The notes under the pieces were generated by a model. It saw only the letters and a program-made list of their open reading frames with translations. It was not told the origin of the DNA and did no database searches. The position numbers were made by a program, and so were the translations under genes. This document shows, piece by piece, positions 7,438-17,494 of a DNA stretch of 48,013 nucleotides (the first letter of the stretch is position 1; each line of letters begins with the position of its first letter). Origin of the DNA: Nitrosomonadaceae bacterium (GTDB lineage: Bacteria > Pseudomonadota > Gammaproteobacteria > Burkholderiales > Nitrosomonadaceae); assembly GCA_030646695.1 (NCBI GenBank), contig JAUSLF010000024.1, positions 1 through 48,013 on the forward strand, given 5' to 3'.

Positions 7438-9258
7438 TTAATGCCCCGCATAGAGCTTTTCCACTTCGGCCTTGTAGCGCTCCAGCATCTGCCCCCGCCG
7501 CAGTTTCAGGGTAGGCGTGAGCATATCGTTCTCGACAGTCCACGGTTCCGCCAGCAGCGCTACGCGGTGCACCCTGGCATAGCCCGGAAACTCGCGTATC
7601 TGCTGCGCGATTTTCTCCAGCACGATTTCTTCGGTTTTCGGGTCGTGCAGCATATGGTGCAAGTCAGGATCAAGATTGTACTGCACCGCGACGCTTTCCC
7701 AGTTGCGGAGATTCAAAACCGCCAGCGCGCTCAAATATGAACGCCCGTCGCCGACCAGCATGACCTGTTCAAACAAGTGATCGCGCAGAATCGCCGCTTC
7801 CATATCCGCCGGCGGAACTTTCTCCCCGGTGGACATGACTATGATTTCCTTCAGGCGGCCGGTAATGGTCACCCGGCCCTGCTCATCAATGCGCGCCATA
7901 TCGCCGGAATTGAGCCAACCGTCGGCCGTCAGCACCGCCTGGGTGGCTTCCGGATTATGCCAGTAGCCCAGCATTACATTGGGACCGTGGATCAGCAATG
8001 CATTGTGCTCGCCGAGTTTCACGCTTACGCCGGGAATAGGCGGGCCCACACTTTCTGGCAAATTATTCTCGAAAGTGTTGGTGCATACCACCGGACTGCT
8101 TTCAGTCATGCCGTAACCTTGCAGGATGGGCAGTCCCAGCCCGATGAACACGCGCGAGACATCAGTCGGCAGCGCTGCGCCGCCGCTCATCGCCATCCGC
8201 AACCGCCCGCCCAGCTTGCTCATCACCTTGCGCGCCACCAGTTTGTCCAGCAGCGGCCACAGCAGATGCGAAGCCCGCCAGGGACCCCGCCCCTGCTGGT
8301 GTTCAAAGCGGCTGTAACCTACATCCACCGCCAAGTTGAACAGTTGACGGTTCAGCGCCGGTCCTTCCGCCAGCTTGGCGCGAACTCCAATATAAACCCG
8401 TTCATAAATTCGTGGCACCGAAACCAGCAGAGTCGGGCGGATAATCAATAAATCTTCTTGCAGTTGCTGGATCGAACGGGCGTGGGCGACCGTGGCCCCG
8501 GCCATCATCGGCAGGTAGTAGCCTGCAGTACGTTCGAACGTATGCGACAGCGGCAGAAACGAAAGCAGCAGATCGTGTTGCTCTATCCGCACAACCTGCA
8601 GGCAGCTATGGGCGTTGCTGAGCATGTTGTGATGGCTCAGCATTACCCCCTTGGGGCGGCCGGAAGTGCCGGAGGTGTAAATGATGGTGGCGAGATCATG
8701 CGGCGCGCAGACATGCCGGACCTCCCCAGCCTCCCCCATCTGCGGCAGCCAGTCAGGCAGCGCCCGCACCAGGCCGTCAGCAGTTTGGTTGGCGTCATTG
8801 GCAAACGGATTGATCGTCACGACCCGCAACAGACCGTTGACCTGATCGCGTACTTCGGAGAGCGTCTGCCACTGCACCAGATCTTCCAGCAGCAACAGCC
8901 TGACTCCGGCATCGCGCAGAACATACGCCGCATTCTCGGCGCGGTCGGCAGTGTAAAGCGGCACCACCACCAATCCCAATCCCAGCGCTGCCTGGTCCAA
9001 CATCACCCACTCCGGGCAGTTTTTCGCCATCACTGCCACCCGGTCGCCTGCGGCCAGGCCTTCTCTGGCGAGAGCTGCCTGCCAGCGCGCCACTTCCCGG
9101 GCCATCTGCTGCCAGGTGCGATCGCGCCACTTTCCGCCCGATGGGTCGAAATCCCGGTAAGCCACTCTCTGCGGCGAGCGGCGCACGCGTTCGCTGAACA
9201 GGCCAGCCAGTGTCCCGGCTATTTCCATCGGGATGATGTCCATCGGCTTGTCTTGCAT
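7438..9258 (-). CDS. long-chain acyl-CoA synthetase (AMP-forming, FAA1-type)
   Basis: A 606-residue adenylate-forming ligase that activates fatty acids to acyl-CoA with ATP. Motifs: phosphate loop YTSGTSGRPKG (about 194-204), LPLSHTFERT, adenine-binding GYGMTESSPVV, NSGDMARID, and the hinge GRLKEIIVMSTGEKVPP. The GEK/PPA region is typical of the FAA1/COG1022 branch rather than E. coli FadD. It follows the acyl-CoA dehydrogenase by only 8 nt, so translational coupling is likely. It has no strong ribosome site at the ATG at 9258; an ATG five codons in is an alternative. Confidence 0.92.
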   Translation of the reverse strand: MQDKPMDIIPMEIAGTLAGLFSERVRRSPQRVAYRDFDPSGGKWRDRTWQQMAREVARWQAALAREGLAAGDRVAVMAKNCPEWVMLDQAALGLGLVVVPLYTADRAENAAYVLRDAGVRLLLLEDLVQWQTLSEVRDQVNGLLRVVTINPFANDANQTADGLVRALPDWLPQMGEAGEVRHVCAPHDLATIIYTSGTSGRPKGVMLSHHNMLSNAHSCLQVVRIEQHDLLLSFLPLSHTFERTAGYYLPMMAGATVAHARSIQQLQEDLLIIRPTLLVSVPRIYERVYIGVRAKLAEGPALNRQLFNLAVDVGYSRFEHQQGRGPWRASHLLWPLLDKLVARKVMSKLGGRLRMAMSGGAALPTDVSRVFIGLGLPILQGYGMTESSPVVCTNTFENNLPESVGPPIPGVSVKLGEHNALLIHGPNVMLGYWHNPEATQAVLTADGWLNSGDMARIDEQGRVTITGRLKEIIVMSTGEKVPPADMEAAILRDHLFEQVMLVGDGRSYLSALAVLNLRNWESVAVQYNLDPDLHHMLHDPKTEEIVLEKIAQQIREFPGYARVHRVALLAEPWTVENDMLTPTLKLRRGQMLERYKAEVEKLYAGH

Positions 9259-9266
9259 GGTTGTGT

Positions 9267-11570
9267 CTATTTCTGTTTGCCGAAATCCGCCGGAAAATCA
9301 TCCACCATGATGACGCGGCGGCGCAGGGATTTCATTTTCTCCAGCGATTCCGCTTCAACCGCAGTGATGACACCTTGCTGCAGCGCTGTAGCGATTTTCT
9401 CATCACCCTGTGCGGAAATCAGACCGGCTTTGACGGCAGTGCGAACTTTGGCTTCCGCTACCTCGCACACCACCGCACACTGCAACGCTTGTTCCAGAAC
9501 GCCCAACGGTTCATCCGCGGACGCCGGGACGTAGATTCCCGCAGTCAGGCGGTCACGCGCTTCTCCCGGTTCCAGCAGCAAGGCGGCCACTTTGTGCCCC
9601 AGGTCATCCGCTGGCGGCGAGTATGGTTTGCCCAGCGGAAACACCAGCAACCGCAACACCCATGCCGCGATGCGGCTGGGGAAATTATCCAGCAAGCCAT
9701 CGAGCGCCTGCTGCAGATGGTAAAGCGCATCCTGTATCGACCAGTGCAACAATGGCAAATCGGCAGCAGGACGGCCATCGTCCTCGAAACGCTTCAGCGT
9801 CGCCGAGCACAGATAAAGCAGGCTGAGCATATCACCCAGGCGGGCAGAGAGTTTTTCCTTGCGCTTCAGCGCGCCGCCCAGCACCAGCATGGAGATGTCG
9901 GCAACCAGCGCGAAGGCGGCGGAGAAACGTGATAGTTGCCGATAGTAATCCTGTGTCTCGGCGGCGGCATTGCCCGGCGCATCTGCCAGGGAAGAACCGG
10001 TCAGTCCATGCAGCAGGGAACGCAAACTGTTGCCGGCGCTGAAAGCGACGTGCCCCATCAATGTCTGGTCAAATTCCAGCGACGCACGGACGGCGTTGCT
10101 GTCGTTGGCGGCATGAATTTCCTTCAGCACATAAGGGTGGCAGCGTATCGCTCCCTGGCCGAATATCATCATGCTGCGCGTAAGAATGTTGGCGCCCTCC
10201 ACCGTAATGCCGACTGGGATTTGCTGGTAGGTGCGCGCCAGATAATTGCTGGGACCCATGCAAATGCCCTTGCCGCCATGTATGTCCATTGCATCATTGA
10301 TCGCCTGGCGGCTGCGTTCGGTGAGATGGTATTTGACGATGGCAGAAATGACCGAAGGTTTTTCGCCCAGATCCACCGCGCCTGCCGTCATCACCCGCGC
10401 CGCGTCCATCATGTAGGTGTTGCCGCCGATGCGCGCGAGTGCTTCTTCCACCCCTTCGAAGCGGCCGATGGGGGTGTTGAATTGCACCCGTATCCGGCCA
10501 TACGCGCCACTGGTGTGTGCCGCCAGTTTGGCCGCGCCGGTGGCGGTGGCAGGCAATGAAATCGAGCGTCCGGCAGCGAGGCAATTCATCAGCATGCGCC
10601 AGCCGTAGCCCACGCCCTCGCGCCCGCCGATCACCCATTCCATCGGGATGAACACATCCTTGCCGGAGTTGGGGCCATTCTGAAAAGCCGCATCGAGCGG
10701 GAAATGGCGGCGGCCGATATTGACCCCCGGCGTATTGGTGGGAATCAGCGCCAGCGTAATGCCGAGGTCTTGCTCTGCGCCCAGCAGTCCGTCCGGGTCG
10801 TGGAGTTTGAACGCCAGTCCCAGCAGTGTCGCCACCGGCCCCAGCGTGATGTAGCGTTTTTCCCAGGTGACGCGCATCCCCAGCACGTCCTGCTGGCCGT
10901 TGAATTCGCCGCGGCAGACAATGCCGGAATCGGGAATCGCGCCCGCATCCGACCCGGCGTTGGGTCCGGTGAGCGCGAAACAGGGCACTTCCAGCCCTTT
11001 TGCCAAGCGCGGCAGATAGTGGTTTTTCTGCTCCTCGGTGCCGTAATGCAGCAGCAGTTCCGCCGGCCCCAGCGAATTCGGCACCATCACCGTCACTGCC
11101 GCCGTGCCGCTGCGCGAGCCGATTTTCATCACTACTGTGGAATGCGCCAGTGCCGAGAAGCCGTGGCCGCCGTATTGCTTCGGGATGATTATGCCGAAAA
11201 AGCCGTTGTCCTTGATGAACCGCCAGACCTCGGGCGGCAGATCATTTAGCTCGCGCGTGATGTGCCATTCGTCCAGCATCGCGCACAACTGTTCCGCCGG
11301 ACCGGCAAGAAAGGCTTGTTCCTCGGCGCTCAGTTGCGGCTTAGGGTAAGCCAGCAGCTTGTTCCAGTCCGGCTTGCCGCTGAACAGATCGCCGTCCCAC
11401 CATACGGTGCCCGCATCCAGCGCTTCCTGCTCGGTCTGCGAAACCTGCGGCAGGATCTTGCGGAAAATTTTCAGCACCCGGTTGGAAATGAGCGCGCGCC
11501 GGAGCGGCGGGACAAACAGAATGGCGCCGATAACGGCAGCCAACAGCAGAAGCAGGGAAAAGAAAGTCAT
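9267..11570 (-). CDS. fadE: acyl-CoA dehydrogenase, FadE-like
   Basis: A 767-residue FAD-dependent acyl-CoA dehydrogenase, shorter than the 814-residue E. coli FadE but with the same plan. It has an N-terminal membrane-anchoring segment (about residues 3-22), a conserved linker with TVWWDGDLFSGKPDW, the dehydrogenase core with FFGIIIPKQYGG and CFALTGPNAGSDAGA, and the motif TVEGANILTRSMMIFGQG. It introduces the trans-2 double bond in acyl-CoA. It is the first gene of the minus-strand operon fadE - ligase - thioesterase - fadN - fadA. A plausible -10 (TAATAT) lies in the 88 bp before it, next to the Mrr gene. Confidence 0.93.
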   Translation of the reverse strand: MTFFSLLLLLAAVIGAILFVPPLRRALISNRVLKIFRKILPQVSQTEQEALDAGTVWWDGDLFSGKPDWNKLLAYPKPQLSAEEQAFLAGPAEQLCAMLDEWHITRELNDLPPEVWRFIKDNGFFGIIIPKQYGGHGFSALAHSTVVMKIGSRSGTAAVTVMVPNSLGPAELLLHYGTEEQKNHYLPRLAKGLEVPCFALTGPNAGSDAGAIPDSGIVCRGEFNGQQDVLGMRVTWEKRYITLGPVATLLGLAFKLHDPDGLLGAEQDLGITLALIPTNTPGVNIGRRHFPLDAAFQNGPNSGKDVFIPMEWVIGGREGVGYGWRMLMNCLAAGRSISLPATATGAAKLAAHTSGAYGRIRVQFNTPIGRFEGVEEALARIGGNTYMMDAARVMTAGAVDLGEKPSVISAIVKYHLTERSRQAINDAMDIHGGKGICMGPSNYLARTYQQIPVGITVEGANILTRSMMIFGQGAIRCHPYVLKEIHAANDSNAVRASLEFDQTLMGHVAFSAGNSLRSLLHGLTGSSLADAPGNAAAETQDYYRQLSRFSAAFALVADISMLVLGGALKRKEKLSARLGDMLSLLYLCSATLKRFEDDGRPAADLPLLHWSIQDALYHLQQALDGLLDNFPSRIAAWVLRLLVFPLGKPYSPPADDLGHKVAALLLEPGEARDRLTAGIYVPASADEPLGVLEQALQCAVVCEVAEAKVRTAVKAGLISAQGDEKIATALQQGVITAVEAESLEKMKSLRRRVIMVDDFPADFGKQK

Positions 11571-11657
11571 AGTCGAGATGAATTTTCCTGCGCGAATGGG
11601 GAGTGACTACGTCATATTACCCCAAGCTCCATTAACTAGGTTGAATCTAGCTAGACG

Positions 11658-12566
11658 TTATTCTTCGATAAAGTAGTCACTGTCTATTTTCTTCGTTTCA
11701 TACGATGTGACCAGAGCAACCCCGACATTATGATCAATCATGAGCTGTGATAATTGCTCGCCGTCTATGAGAACAATTTTGGAGTCAATTTTTGCCACAT
11801 AATCCTTGGCTTCGCGGCTGAAATCGGAAGTGGTGATAAAGACTCCCTTTTTCGCACGGTGCCCTTGCAGAGCGCCGGCAAACTTTTGGATTTCAGGGCG
11901 ACCAATGGTAGCTTGCCACCGCTTGGCCTGTATGTAGATGACGTCGAGGCCAAGGCGATCTTCGTTGATGATGCCATCAATACCCTCATCTCCGCTTCGG
12001 CCAATGGCTTTTCCAGCTTCCTTTCGAGAACCGCCGTAGCCCATTTTAACGAGAACATCGATAACGAGGCGTTCAAAAAAAGATGGAGAACATTCTGTTA
12101 CAGTTTTCAGAAGCTCAGCAGAGAGATCTTCGCGCAGTTTCTGATATGCTGTTTCCAGAAGCTCGCCTGGCGTTTGGAGGGTTTCTGTTTCAGAAGATTC
12201 TGTGGTTTCTTCTCGTTCTCGGTGGATGGCTCTGAACTCTACGAACTCGGGGAACTGCTCCAAGAATTTGATATTGATTTCGGTTGGACTTCTAGAAAGA
12301 ACATCTCGCCCACGCTGGGTGATGCGGAAGTATCCGCGCCGTGTTGACTCCAACAGAGTCGCCTTATTCATATAAGACCGCGCCCAAGCAACGCGATTAT
12401 TGAATCTTGGCTGTTGTCCACTCGGCAACAGCTCATTTTTTTCTGCGTCCGTAAGCCCAAACTGTTCGGATAAACTCTCAATTGTTTCCCGTAGGGAGTG
12501 TTCGTTTCCGTCTGTAGCGAAACGAAGCAAGGGAAGCATGATTGACTGGTAATCAGGTATTGCCAC
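11658..12566 (-). CDS. mrr: Mrr-type restriction endonuclease
   Basis: A 302-residue type IV (methyl-directed) restriction endonuclease of the Mrr family. The N-terminal winged-helix Mrr_N domain (about 1-95) includes RFNNRVAWARSYM and the RGYFRITQRGRDVL wing. An acidic linker (about 115-135) leads to the Mrr_cat PD-(D/E)xK domain, with Asp197 in GIDGII, Gln213-x-Lys215 in IQAKRW, and the core KKGVFITTSDFS. The enzyme cuts DNA carrying foreign methylation and can be triggered by a host's own new methyltransferase, so it is of interest beside the type III system at 29 kb. It is visibly more AT-rich than the fad genes and stands alone, suggesting transfer. Confidence 0.93.
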   Translation of the reverse strand: MAIPDYQSIMLPLLRFATDGNEHSLRETIESLSEQFGLTDAEKNELLPSGQQPRFNNRVAWARSYMNKATLLESTRRGYFRITQRGRDVLSRSPTEINIKFLEQFPEFVEFRAIHREREETTESSETETLQTPGELLETAYQKLREDLSAELLKTVTECSPSFFERLVIDVLVKMGYGGSRKEAGKAIGRSGDEGIDGIINEDRLGLDVIYIQAKRWQATIGRPEIQKFAGALQGHRAKKGVFITTSDFSREAKDYVAKIDSKIVLIDGEQLSQLMIDHNVGVALVTSYETKKIDSDYFIEE

Positions 12567-12759
12567 GATTTGCCCTTTTAAACAAACGTATCTGAGAAGT
12601 TACTCATGGCGCCTACAAAAACCATGTAGGCAGATATTTTCAAGTGTTGCTTAATACTTAAAATCCATAAACTGCTGAAAGCGAGTGCTGGAATAATGAT
12701 CACGTTTGCTTAACAGCGCAATAGAGTGGAATCAATTGCCCCTATAGCCCCCCCGCCCT

Positions 12760-13095
12760 TTACTTCATGCTCATTCGGTTATCCACTTTCTTGACGCCTT
12801 CCGCCAGCCAGGCGAGTGTATTGGCACGGTCTATCTGGCTCTGGTTATTCACCAGCCCGCTCAGCATGATTTCACCGCTGTGCACCTCGACCCGCAAATC
12901 CAGCCCCCTGAGTTCCGGGTCGGTCAGCAGCGAGGATTTTACCGTGGCGTTAAGGGTAGCGTCATCCACCACGGCCTTTTTCGGCGGCTCTACCCAGGTT
13001 TCATGCGTTCCCTCCCCGAACTTCTGGCAAGCGCTGATGGACAGGATGCTGCTCAACGCCACGGCCAGAGCAAGTGATTTGTAGCGAATTTTCAT
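12760..13095 (-). CDS. BON domain lipoprotein
   Basis: A 111-residue protein with a lipoprotein-type signal (lipobox SISAC near residue 23) and one BON domain in the C-terminal half: LNATVKSSLLTDPEL, then RVEVHSGEIMLSGLV and the VKKVDNRM ending. BON proteins (OsmY/DolP type) sit in the periplasm or on the outer membrane and bind phospholipid. I chose the ATG at 13095, with GGGAGG upstream, over an ATG five codons earlier. About 190 bp of non-coding DNA separates it from mrr. Confidence 0.8.
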   Translation of the reverse strand: MKIRYKSLALAVALSSILSISACQKFGEGTHETWVEPPKKAVVDDATLNATVKSSLLTDPELRGLDLRVEVHSGEIMLSGLVNNQSQIDRANTLAWLAEGVKKVDNRMSMK

Positions 13096-13192
13096 GCTGC
13101 CTCCCTTCATGGAAATGAGTTAAAAGGATCGAACAAAAAAATGATGATTGATAATTGAGATGCGATACCAAGGCGGTGAATCGTTGCAATCA

Positions 13193-14179
13193 TCAAGCCG
13201 CAGCAGCTTGCAAACCACCTGCCCGCAGATATTCCAGCACCTGCTGCGACAAATCCTGCGCCAGGCAATCAAACTCCTGCAGTCCCTGCATCGGGCGCAG
13301 CCAGGTAAGCTGTCGTTTTGCCAGTTGGCGCGTGGCGGCCAGTCCCATTGCGCGCATTTCGCTCAGGCTGACTTCCTTGTCCAGATACATCGCCACCTGC
13401 CGGTAACCGACACAGCGCATCGCGGGGCTGTCGGCATCCAGGCCAAATTTATCACGGATGGTGCGGACTTCGCCAATCAATCCCAGTTCGAGCATTGCCT
13501 CGAAGCGCTGCGCGATGCGCTGGTGCAGTGTTTCACGCTCGCTGGGTATCAGGGCGATATGTGTCACCTGGTAAGGCAGATAAACATATTTGGGTTTTTT
13601 CAGAATCTCCGACATCGGTTTATCGGTCAGGTAATACACTTCCAGCGCACGCTGGATGCGCTGGCTGTCGGTTGCTTTAATCCTCATGGCGCTGGCCGGG
13701 TCAAGCTGCTGCAACTGCTGGTGCAGCGCAGGCCAGCCGCGATCTTCGGCCATGCTGTCGATCACCATGCGCACGCTGCTGTCGGCAGCGGGAAGTTCGG
13801 ACAGACCTTCCAGCAATGCGCGGAAATAAAGCATGGTGCCGCCAACCAGCAGCGGGATGTTGCCGCGTTCGGTGATCTCACGCATCGCGGTCAGTGCATC
13901 ATCGCGAAACCGCGCAGCGGAGTAACGTTCGTGCGGATCGATCAGATCGATCAGATGGTGCGGCACTGCTGCCAGGGATTCCGCACCGGGTTTGGCGGTG
14001 CCGATGTCCATGTGCCGGTACACCTGAGCCGAATCCACGCTGATGATTTCCACCGGCAGGTGGCGGGCGATTTCCAGCGCGATGCCGCTTTTTCCACTGG
14101 CGGTCGGCCCCATCAGGAAAATTGCGGGCGGGTGGTTCACGGCAGTCTGGGACTTGGGTCTTTGTTTTGGTGTGGTCAT
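13193..14179 (-). CDS. miaA: tRNA dimethylallyltransferase
   Basis: This 328-residue enzyme transfers a dimethylallyl group to A37 of tRNAs reading UNN codons. The P-loop is GPTASGKS (residues 24-31), followed by the substrate motif SVDSAQVYRHMDIGTAKP and the binding residues in GGTMLYFRALLEG. The C-terminal region has RQLAKRQLTWLR. Length fits the family (E. coli 316). It stands alone on the minus strand, divergent from the DAHP synthase gene; hfq, its usual gammaproteobacterial neighbour, is absent, as is common in betaproteobacteria. Confidence 0.96.
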   Translation of the reverse strand: MTTPKQRPKSQTAVNHPPAIFLMGPTASGKSGIALEIARHLPVEIISVDSAQVYRHMDIGTAKPGAESLAAVPHHLIDLIDPHERYSAARFRDDALTAMREITERGNIPLLVGGTMLYFRALLEGLSELPAADSSVRMVIDSMAEDRGWPALHQQLQQLDPASAMRIKATDSQRIQRALEVYYLTDKPMSEILKKPKYVYLPYQVTHIALIPSERETLHQRIAQRFEAMLELGLIGEVRTIRDKFGLDADSPAMRCVGYRQVAMYLDKEVSLSEMRAMGLAATRQLAKRQLTWLRPMQGLQEFDCLAQDLSQQVLEYLRAGGLQAAAA

Positions 14180-14316
14180 TTATTCAAAGTATAGCCCGCA
14201 TAACTGGATAAACGCCAGATTCGATGACGTGGCAGGCAGCGGTCATTTCGGTTAGAATTCGGGCTGATTTGCGCTGTCGCGCTGGCGCGGCCTTTACCCC
14301 CATTTGGCACCATTCC

Positions 14317-15444
14317 ATGATCCTGATCCTGACCCCGGACGCTCATCCTGACAGCCCCGATTACCAGCAGTTGCTGGCGCACCTCGCCAACATGCCGGGC
14401 ATCTCTACCCGCGTGCATACCGAAGCCGGGATCGAGCAGACGCTGACCGAGATATATCTGATCGGCAACACCATGGCGCTGCCCCTCGAGGACATGCAAA
14501 GCCTGCCGTGTGTCGAGCGGGTGGTGCGGGTTTCGGAGGAGTATCGCGTTCTCGGACGGCACAAGGGTGACGACCGTCCCACTCATTTCGATTATAACGG
14601 CGTGCGCTTCGGCCAGGATACGCTCCACGTATTCGCCGGACTATGCGCAGTGGATACGCCGGAGCATGTCGAGATGATGATGCAAGCGTTGCGCGACCAC
14701 GGCCAGGTCTGCACCCGCATGGGCGCCTACAAGCCGCGCACCAGCCCGTATGCGTTTCAGGGCCACGGCAAGGCCTGCCTGCCTTACGTGTTCGATCTGG
14801 CCGGGAAATACGGCATCAAGGTCATTGCCATGGAAATTACCCACGAATCTCACGTCGATGAAATCCGCGAGGCGCTCAATCAGACCGGTAGTCCTACCGG
14901 GGTAATGCTGCAGATCGGTACGCGCAACACGCAGAATTTCGAGCTGCTGAAAATCGTCGGCCGCCAGCAGGATTTTCCGGTGCTGATTAAACGCGGTTTC
15001 GGCATCACTCTGGACGAATCGCTCAATGCGGCCGAATACCTGGCTTCCGAAGGCAATCGCAAGGTGGTGTTCGGCCTGCGCGGGATGAAGACCAACATGG
15101 CCGATCCGCACCGCAATTTTGTGGATTTCGCTCATGTGCCGGTGGTCAAGCGCCTGACCCGCATGCCGGTGTGCATCGATCCGTCGCATTCAGTCGGTGC
15201 GCGCACCTGCTCGCCGGACGGCATCCTCGACATCATGCATGTCACCGCGCAAGGCATCATTGCGGGCGCCAACATGGTGCTGGTGGATTTTCATCCGGTG
15301 CCAGGCAAGGCGTTGGTGGATGGGCCGCAGGCGCTGCTGCTCAGAGAGCTGCCGCAATTCCTGGAAGATATCCGCATTGCGCGCGAAGCCTACCTGCAAC
15401 GCGCGGCCTTGGCCGGACGCTATCGGCAGGATCAGGAAAAATAG
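14317..15444 (+). CDS. aroF: 3-deoxy-7-phosphoheptulonate (DAHP) synthase, type I-beta
   Basis: A DAHP synthase of about 375 residues that condenses phosphoenolpyruvate and erythrose 4-phosphate, the first step of the shikimate pathway. An N-terminal ferredoxin-like regulatory domain (MILILTPDAHPDSP onward, about 70 residues) precedes the TIM-barrel with RMGAYKPRTSPYAFQG, LQIGTRNTQNF, PVLIKRGFG, and the metal-binding DPSHSVG. This is the AroF/COG2876 architecture of Thermotoga-like enzymes. The open frame extends 31 codons upstream, but the ferredoxin-like domain begins at the ATG at 14317. Confidence 0.9.
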   Translation: MILILTPDAHPDSPDYQQLLAHLANMPGISTRVHTEAGIEQTLTEIYLIGNTMALPLEDMQSLPCVERVVRVSEEYRVLGRHKGDDRPTHFDYNGVRFGQDTLHVFAGLCAVDTPEHVEMMMQALRDHGQVCTRMGAYKPRTSPYAFQGHGKACLPYVFDLAGKYGIKVIAMEITHESHVDEIREALNQTGSPTGVMLQIGTRNTQNFELLKIVGRQQDFPVLIKRGFGITLDESLNAAEYLASEGNRKVVFGLRGMKTNMADPHRNFVDFAHVPVVKRLTRMPVCIDPSHSVGARTCSPDGILDIMHVTAQGIIAGANMVLVDFHPVPGKALVDGPQALLLRELPQFLEDIRIAREAYLQRAALAGRYRQDQEK

Positions 15445-15456
15445 TCCGCATTATTC

Positions 15457-16407
15457 GTGGCGAACACCATTTTCAGGTTTTTCCGTAACCGTTCTTCCAG
15501 GATCAGAAGAGTGTCCGCAATAAAGAGTAGTGTTCTGACGCTGCTGGTATTGCCGTTGCTTTCGTACGCATCTATCGGCATTGCCGCCGCAGATAGTTCG
15601 CTCAGCCTGACCGATGATCGCGGGCGCAGCATCCATCTGGAGCGTTTCGCCAGACGTATCATTTCGCTTTCTCCCAACATCACCGAACTGGTATACGCCG
15701 CCGGCGCTGGTGACAGGCTCGTGGGCGTCAGCAGCCGGAGTGATTATCCTGCAGCCGCCAAAGCTGTCCCGGAAATTGGGGACGCAGCCGGGCTCGATCT
15801 GGAGAGGATAGTCATGCTCAAGCCCGATTTGGTGATTGCATGGCGCAGCGGCAACGCCGCAGATATCGACAGGCTCGAAAAACTGGGCTTGCCGGTTTTT
15901 GTCACGGAAGCAACCCGGCTGGAGGACATTCCTAGATTATTGCGGCTGACCGGTCAGCTGGCGGCGACATCGACTCAAGCGGAAGTGGCGGCACGCGCTT
16001 ACGAAACCGAACTGCGACAGATCAAGCGCAGCTATGCGGGGCGGCAGCGGGTCAGTGTGTTTCTGTTAATCTGGCATCAACCGCTGATGACGGTGAACGG
16101 CAGCCATATCATCAGCGACATCATCAACCTTTGCGGTGGCGTCAATATATTCGCTTCTGCGTCTATCCTGGCGCCGGTGATATCGGCAGAAAGCTTGCTG
16201 CAGGCCGATCCCCAAGCCATTATCAGCGGTGTGTTGCCCGAATCCGGGGCGGGGGAGCTGTGGCAGCAGTTCCCGCAGATACGCGCGGTGAGGAATAAGC
16301 ATTTGTTTTTTGTCCACCCCGATCTGCTTCATCGACAGACCCCACGTATGTTGCAGGCAGTGAAAATGGTGTGTGAGCAACTGGACCGGGTTCGCTCAGA
16401 GCAATAA
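15457..16407 (+). CDS. btuF: cobalamin-type ABC transporter substrate-binding protein (BtuF-like)
   Basis: A periplasmic helical-backbone binding protein of up to 316 residues. A signal sequence (VLTLLVLPLLSYASIGIAAA) precedes the signature RIISLSPNITELVYAAGAGDRLVG and the second lobe with a long connecting helix. The family binds vitamin B12 or related corrinoids and ferric siderophores; the N-terminal signature favours BtuF, but no BtuC/D transporter or cobalamin riboswitch is adjacent. The start is uncertain: GTG at 15457 gives a long basic leader, GTG at 15511 a shorter signal peptide. It follows the DAHP synthase gene by 12 nt. Confidence 0.82.
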   Translation: MANTIFRFFRNRSSRIRRVSAIKSSVLTLLVLPLLSYASIGIAAADSSLSLTDDRGRSIHLERFARRIISLSPNITELVYAAGAGDRLVGVSSRSDYPAAAKAVPEIGDAAGLDLERIVMLKPDLVIAWRSGNAADIDRLEKLGLPVFVTEATRLEDIPRLLRLTGQLAATSTQAEVAARAYETELRQIKRSYAGRQRVSVFLLIWHQPLMTVNGSHIISDIINLCGGVNIFASASILAPVISAESLLQADPQAIISGVLPESGAGELWQQFPQIRAVRNKHLFFVHPDLLHRQTPRMLQAVKMVCEQLDRVRSEQ

Positions 16408-16542
16408 TCCGGATACGCCGGTCTTGCATCGAGCGGGACTGATGTGTCTTGAGGGGAAAATGAAGGGAAAATTTACTTGGTGCGTGCGTGAATGCTTTAG
16501 AATATTCGCCGAATGAAAGCGGATTTTTATGGAGGATGACCA

Positions 16543-17484
16543 ATGATTAAAGTATTGCTCGCAAATCCCAGAGGTTTCTGTGCCGGGGTGGATCGCGCCA
16601 TCGAGATTGTCGAGCGGGCGCTGACCATGCATGGTGCACCGATTTACGTACGTCACGAGGTGGTGCACAACCGTTTCGTGGTGGAAAATCTGGAGAAAAA
16701 GGGCGCAGTATTCGTCGAGAATCTCGACGAGGTGCCAAGTGGCAGCATCCTGATCTTCAGTGCTCACGGCGTTTCGCATGAGGTGCGGCGCGAAGCTGAC
16801 GCACGCAAATTCAAGGTGTTCGACGCCACCTGCCCGCTGGTCACCAAGGTTCATATTGAAGTGGCGAAGATGCGCGAACAAGGCAGGGAGGTCATTATGA
16901 TCGGTCATCAAGGCCATCCGGAAGTGGAAGGCACCATGGGACAAGCTGAGGGAGGCGGTCCGAGCATGTACCTGGTTGAAACGGAAGACGATGTTATCAA
17001 CTTGCAAGTCAATGATCCGAATCACCTGGCTTATGTCACTCAGACCACGCTGTCGGTGGACGATGCCACGCGAGTGATCAGGGCCTTGAAAAAACGCTTT
17101 CCAAAAATAACCGGACCCAAAAAAGACGATATTTGTTATGCCACGCAAAACCGCCAGGATGCGGTCAAGATGATGGTAAAGCAATGTGATCTGGTGATTG
17201 TGGTTGGCTCGCCCAACAGTTCCAATTCCAACCGCTTGTGTGAAGTGGCGCGCAATGCCGGCGTGGATGCATACATGATAGACCGTGCCGAGCAATTGCA
17301 GGATAAATGGCTGGAAGGGAAAATCCGCATCGGCATCACCGCCGGGGCTTCCGCACCGGAAGTGCTGGTGCAGGAAGTCATATCACGCCTGAAACAAGTT
17401 GGCTCGGAGCAGGAGGGGGGCGTGTTGGTGGAGGAGCTGAGCGGCGTGGTTGAAGCGGTGGTATTTCCACTGCCCAAAAGCTGA
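16543..17484 (+). CDS. ispH: 4-hydroxy-3-methylbut-2-enyl diphosphate reductase
   Basis: This 313-residue protein is the last enzyme of the MEP isoprenoid pathway, a 4Fe-4S protein reducing HMBPP to IPP and DMAPP. The three cluster cysteines are visible at Cys13 ([11 protein letters not shown]), Cys97 (DATCPLV) and Cys198 ([11 protein letters not shown]), along with the catalytic Glu in HPEVEGT and the NSSNSNRL motif. GGAGG lies 8 nt before the ATG. A -10-like TAGAAT is about 40 bp upstream. It is convergent with thiO. Confidence 0.97.
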   Translation: MIKVLLANPRGFCAGVDRAIEIVERALTMHGAPIYVRHEVVHNRFVVENLEKKGAVFVENLDEVPSGSILIFSAHGVSHEVRREADARKFKVFDATCPLVTKVHIEVAKMREQGREVIMIGHQGHPEVEGTMGQAEGGGPSMYLVETEDDVINLQVNDPNHLAYVTQTTLSVDDATRVIRALKKRFPKITGPKKDDICYATQNRQDAVKMMVKQCDLVIVVGSPNSSNSNRLCEVARNAGVDAYMIDRAEQLQDKWLEGKIRIGITAGASAPEVLVQEVISRLKQVGSEQEGGVLVEELSGVVEAVVFPLPKS

Positions 17485-17494
17485 CCGGAGTAGC

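Noticed and set aside
13148-14194. 348-codon plus-strand frame opposite miaA
   Set aside because: It is the antisense shadow of a clear MiaA with all motifs; composition is typical of reverse reading of GC-rich codons.
15445-15456. Cobalamin riboswitch before the btuF-like gene
   Set aside because: Only 12 nt separate it from the DAHP synthase stop, leaving no room for a riboswitch.
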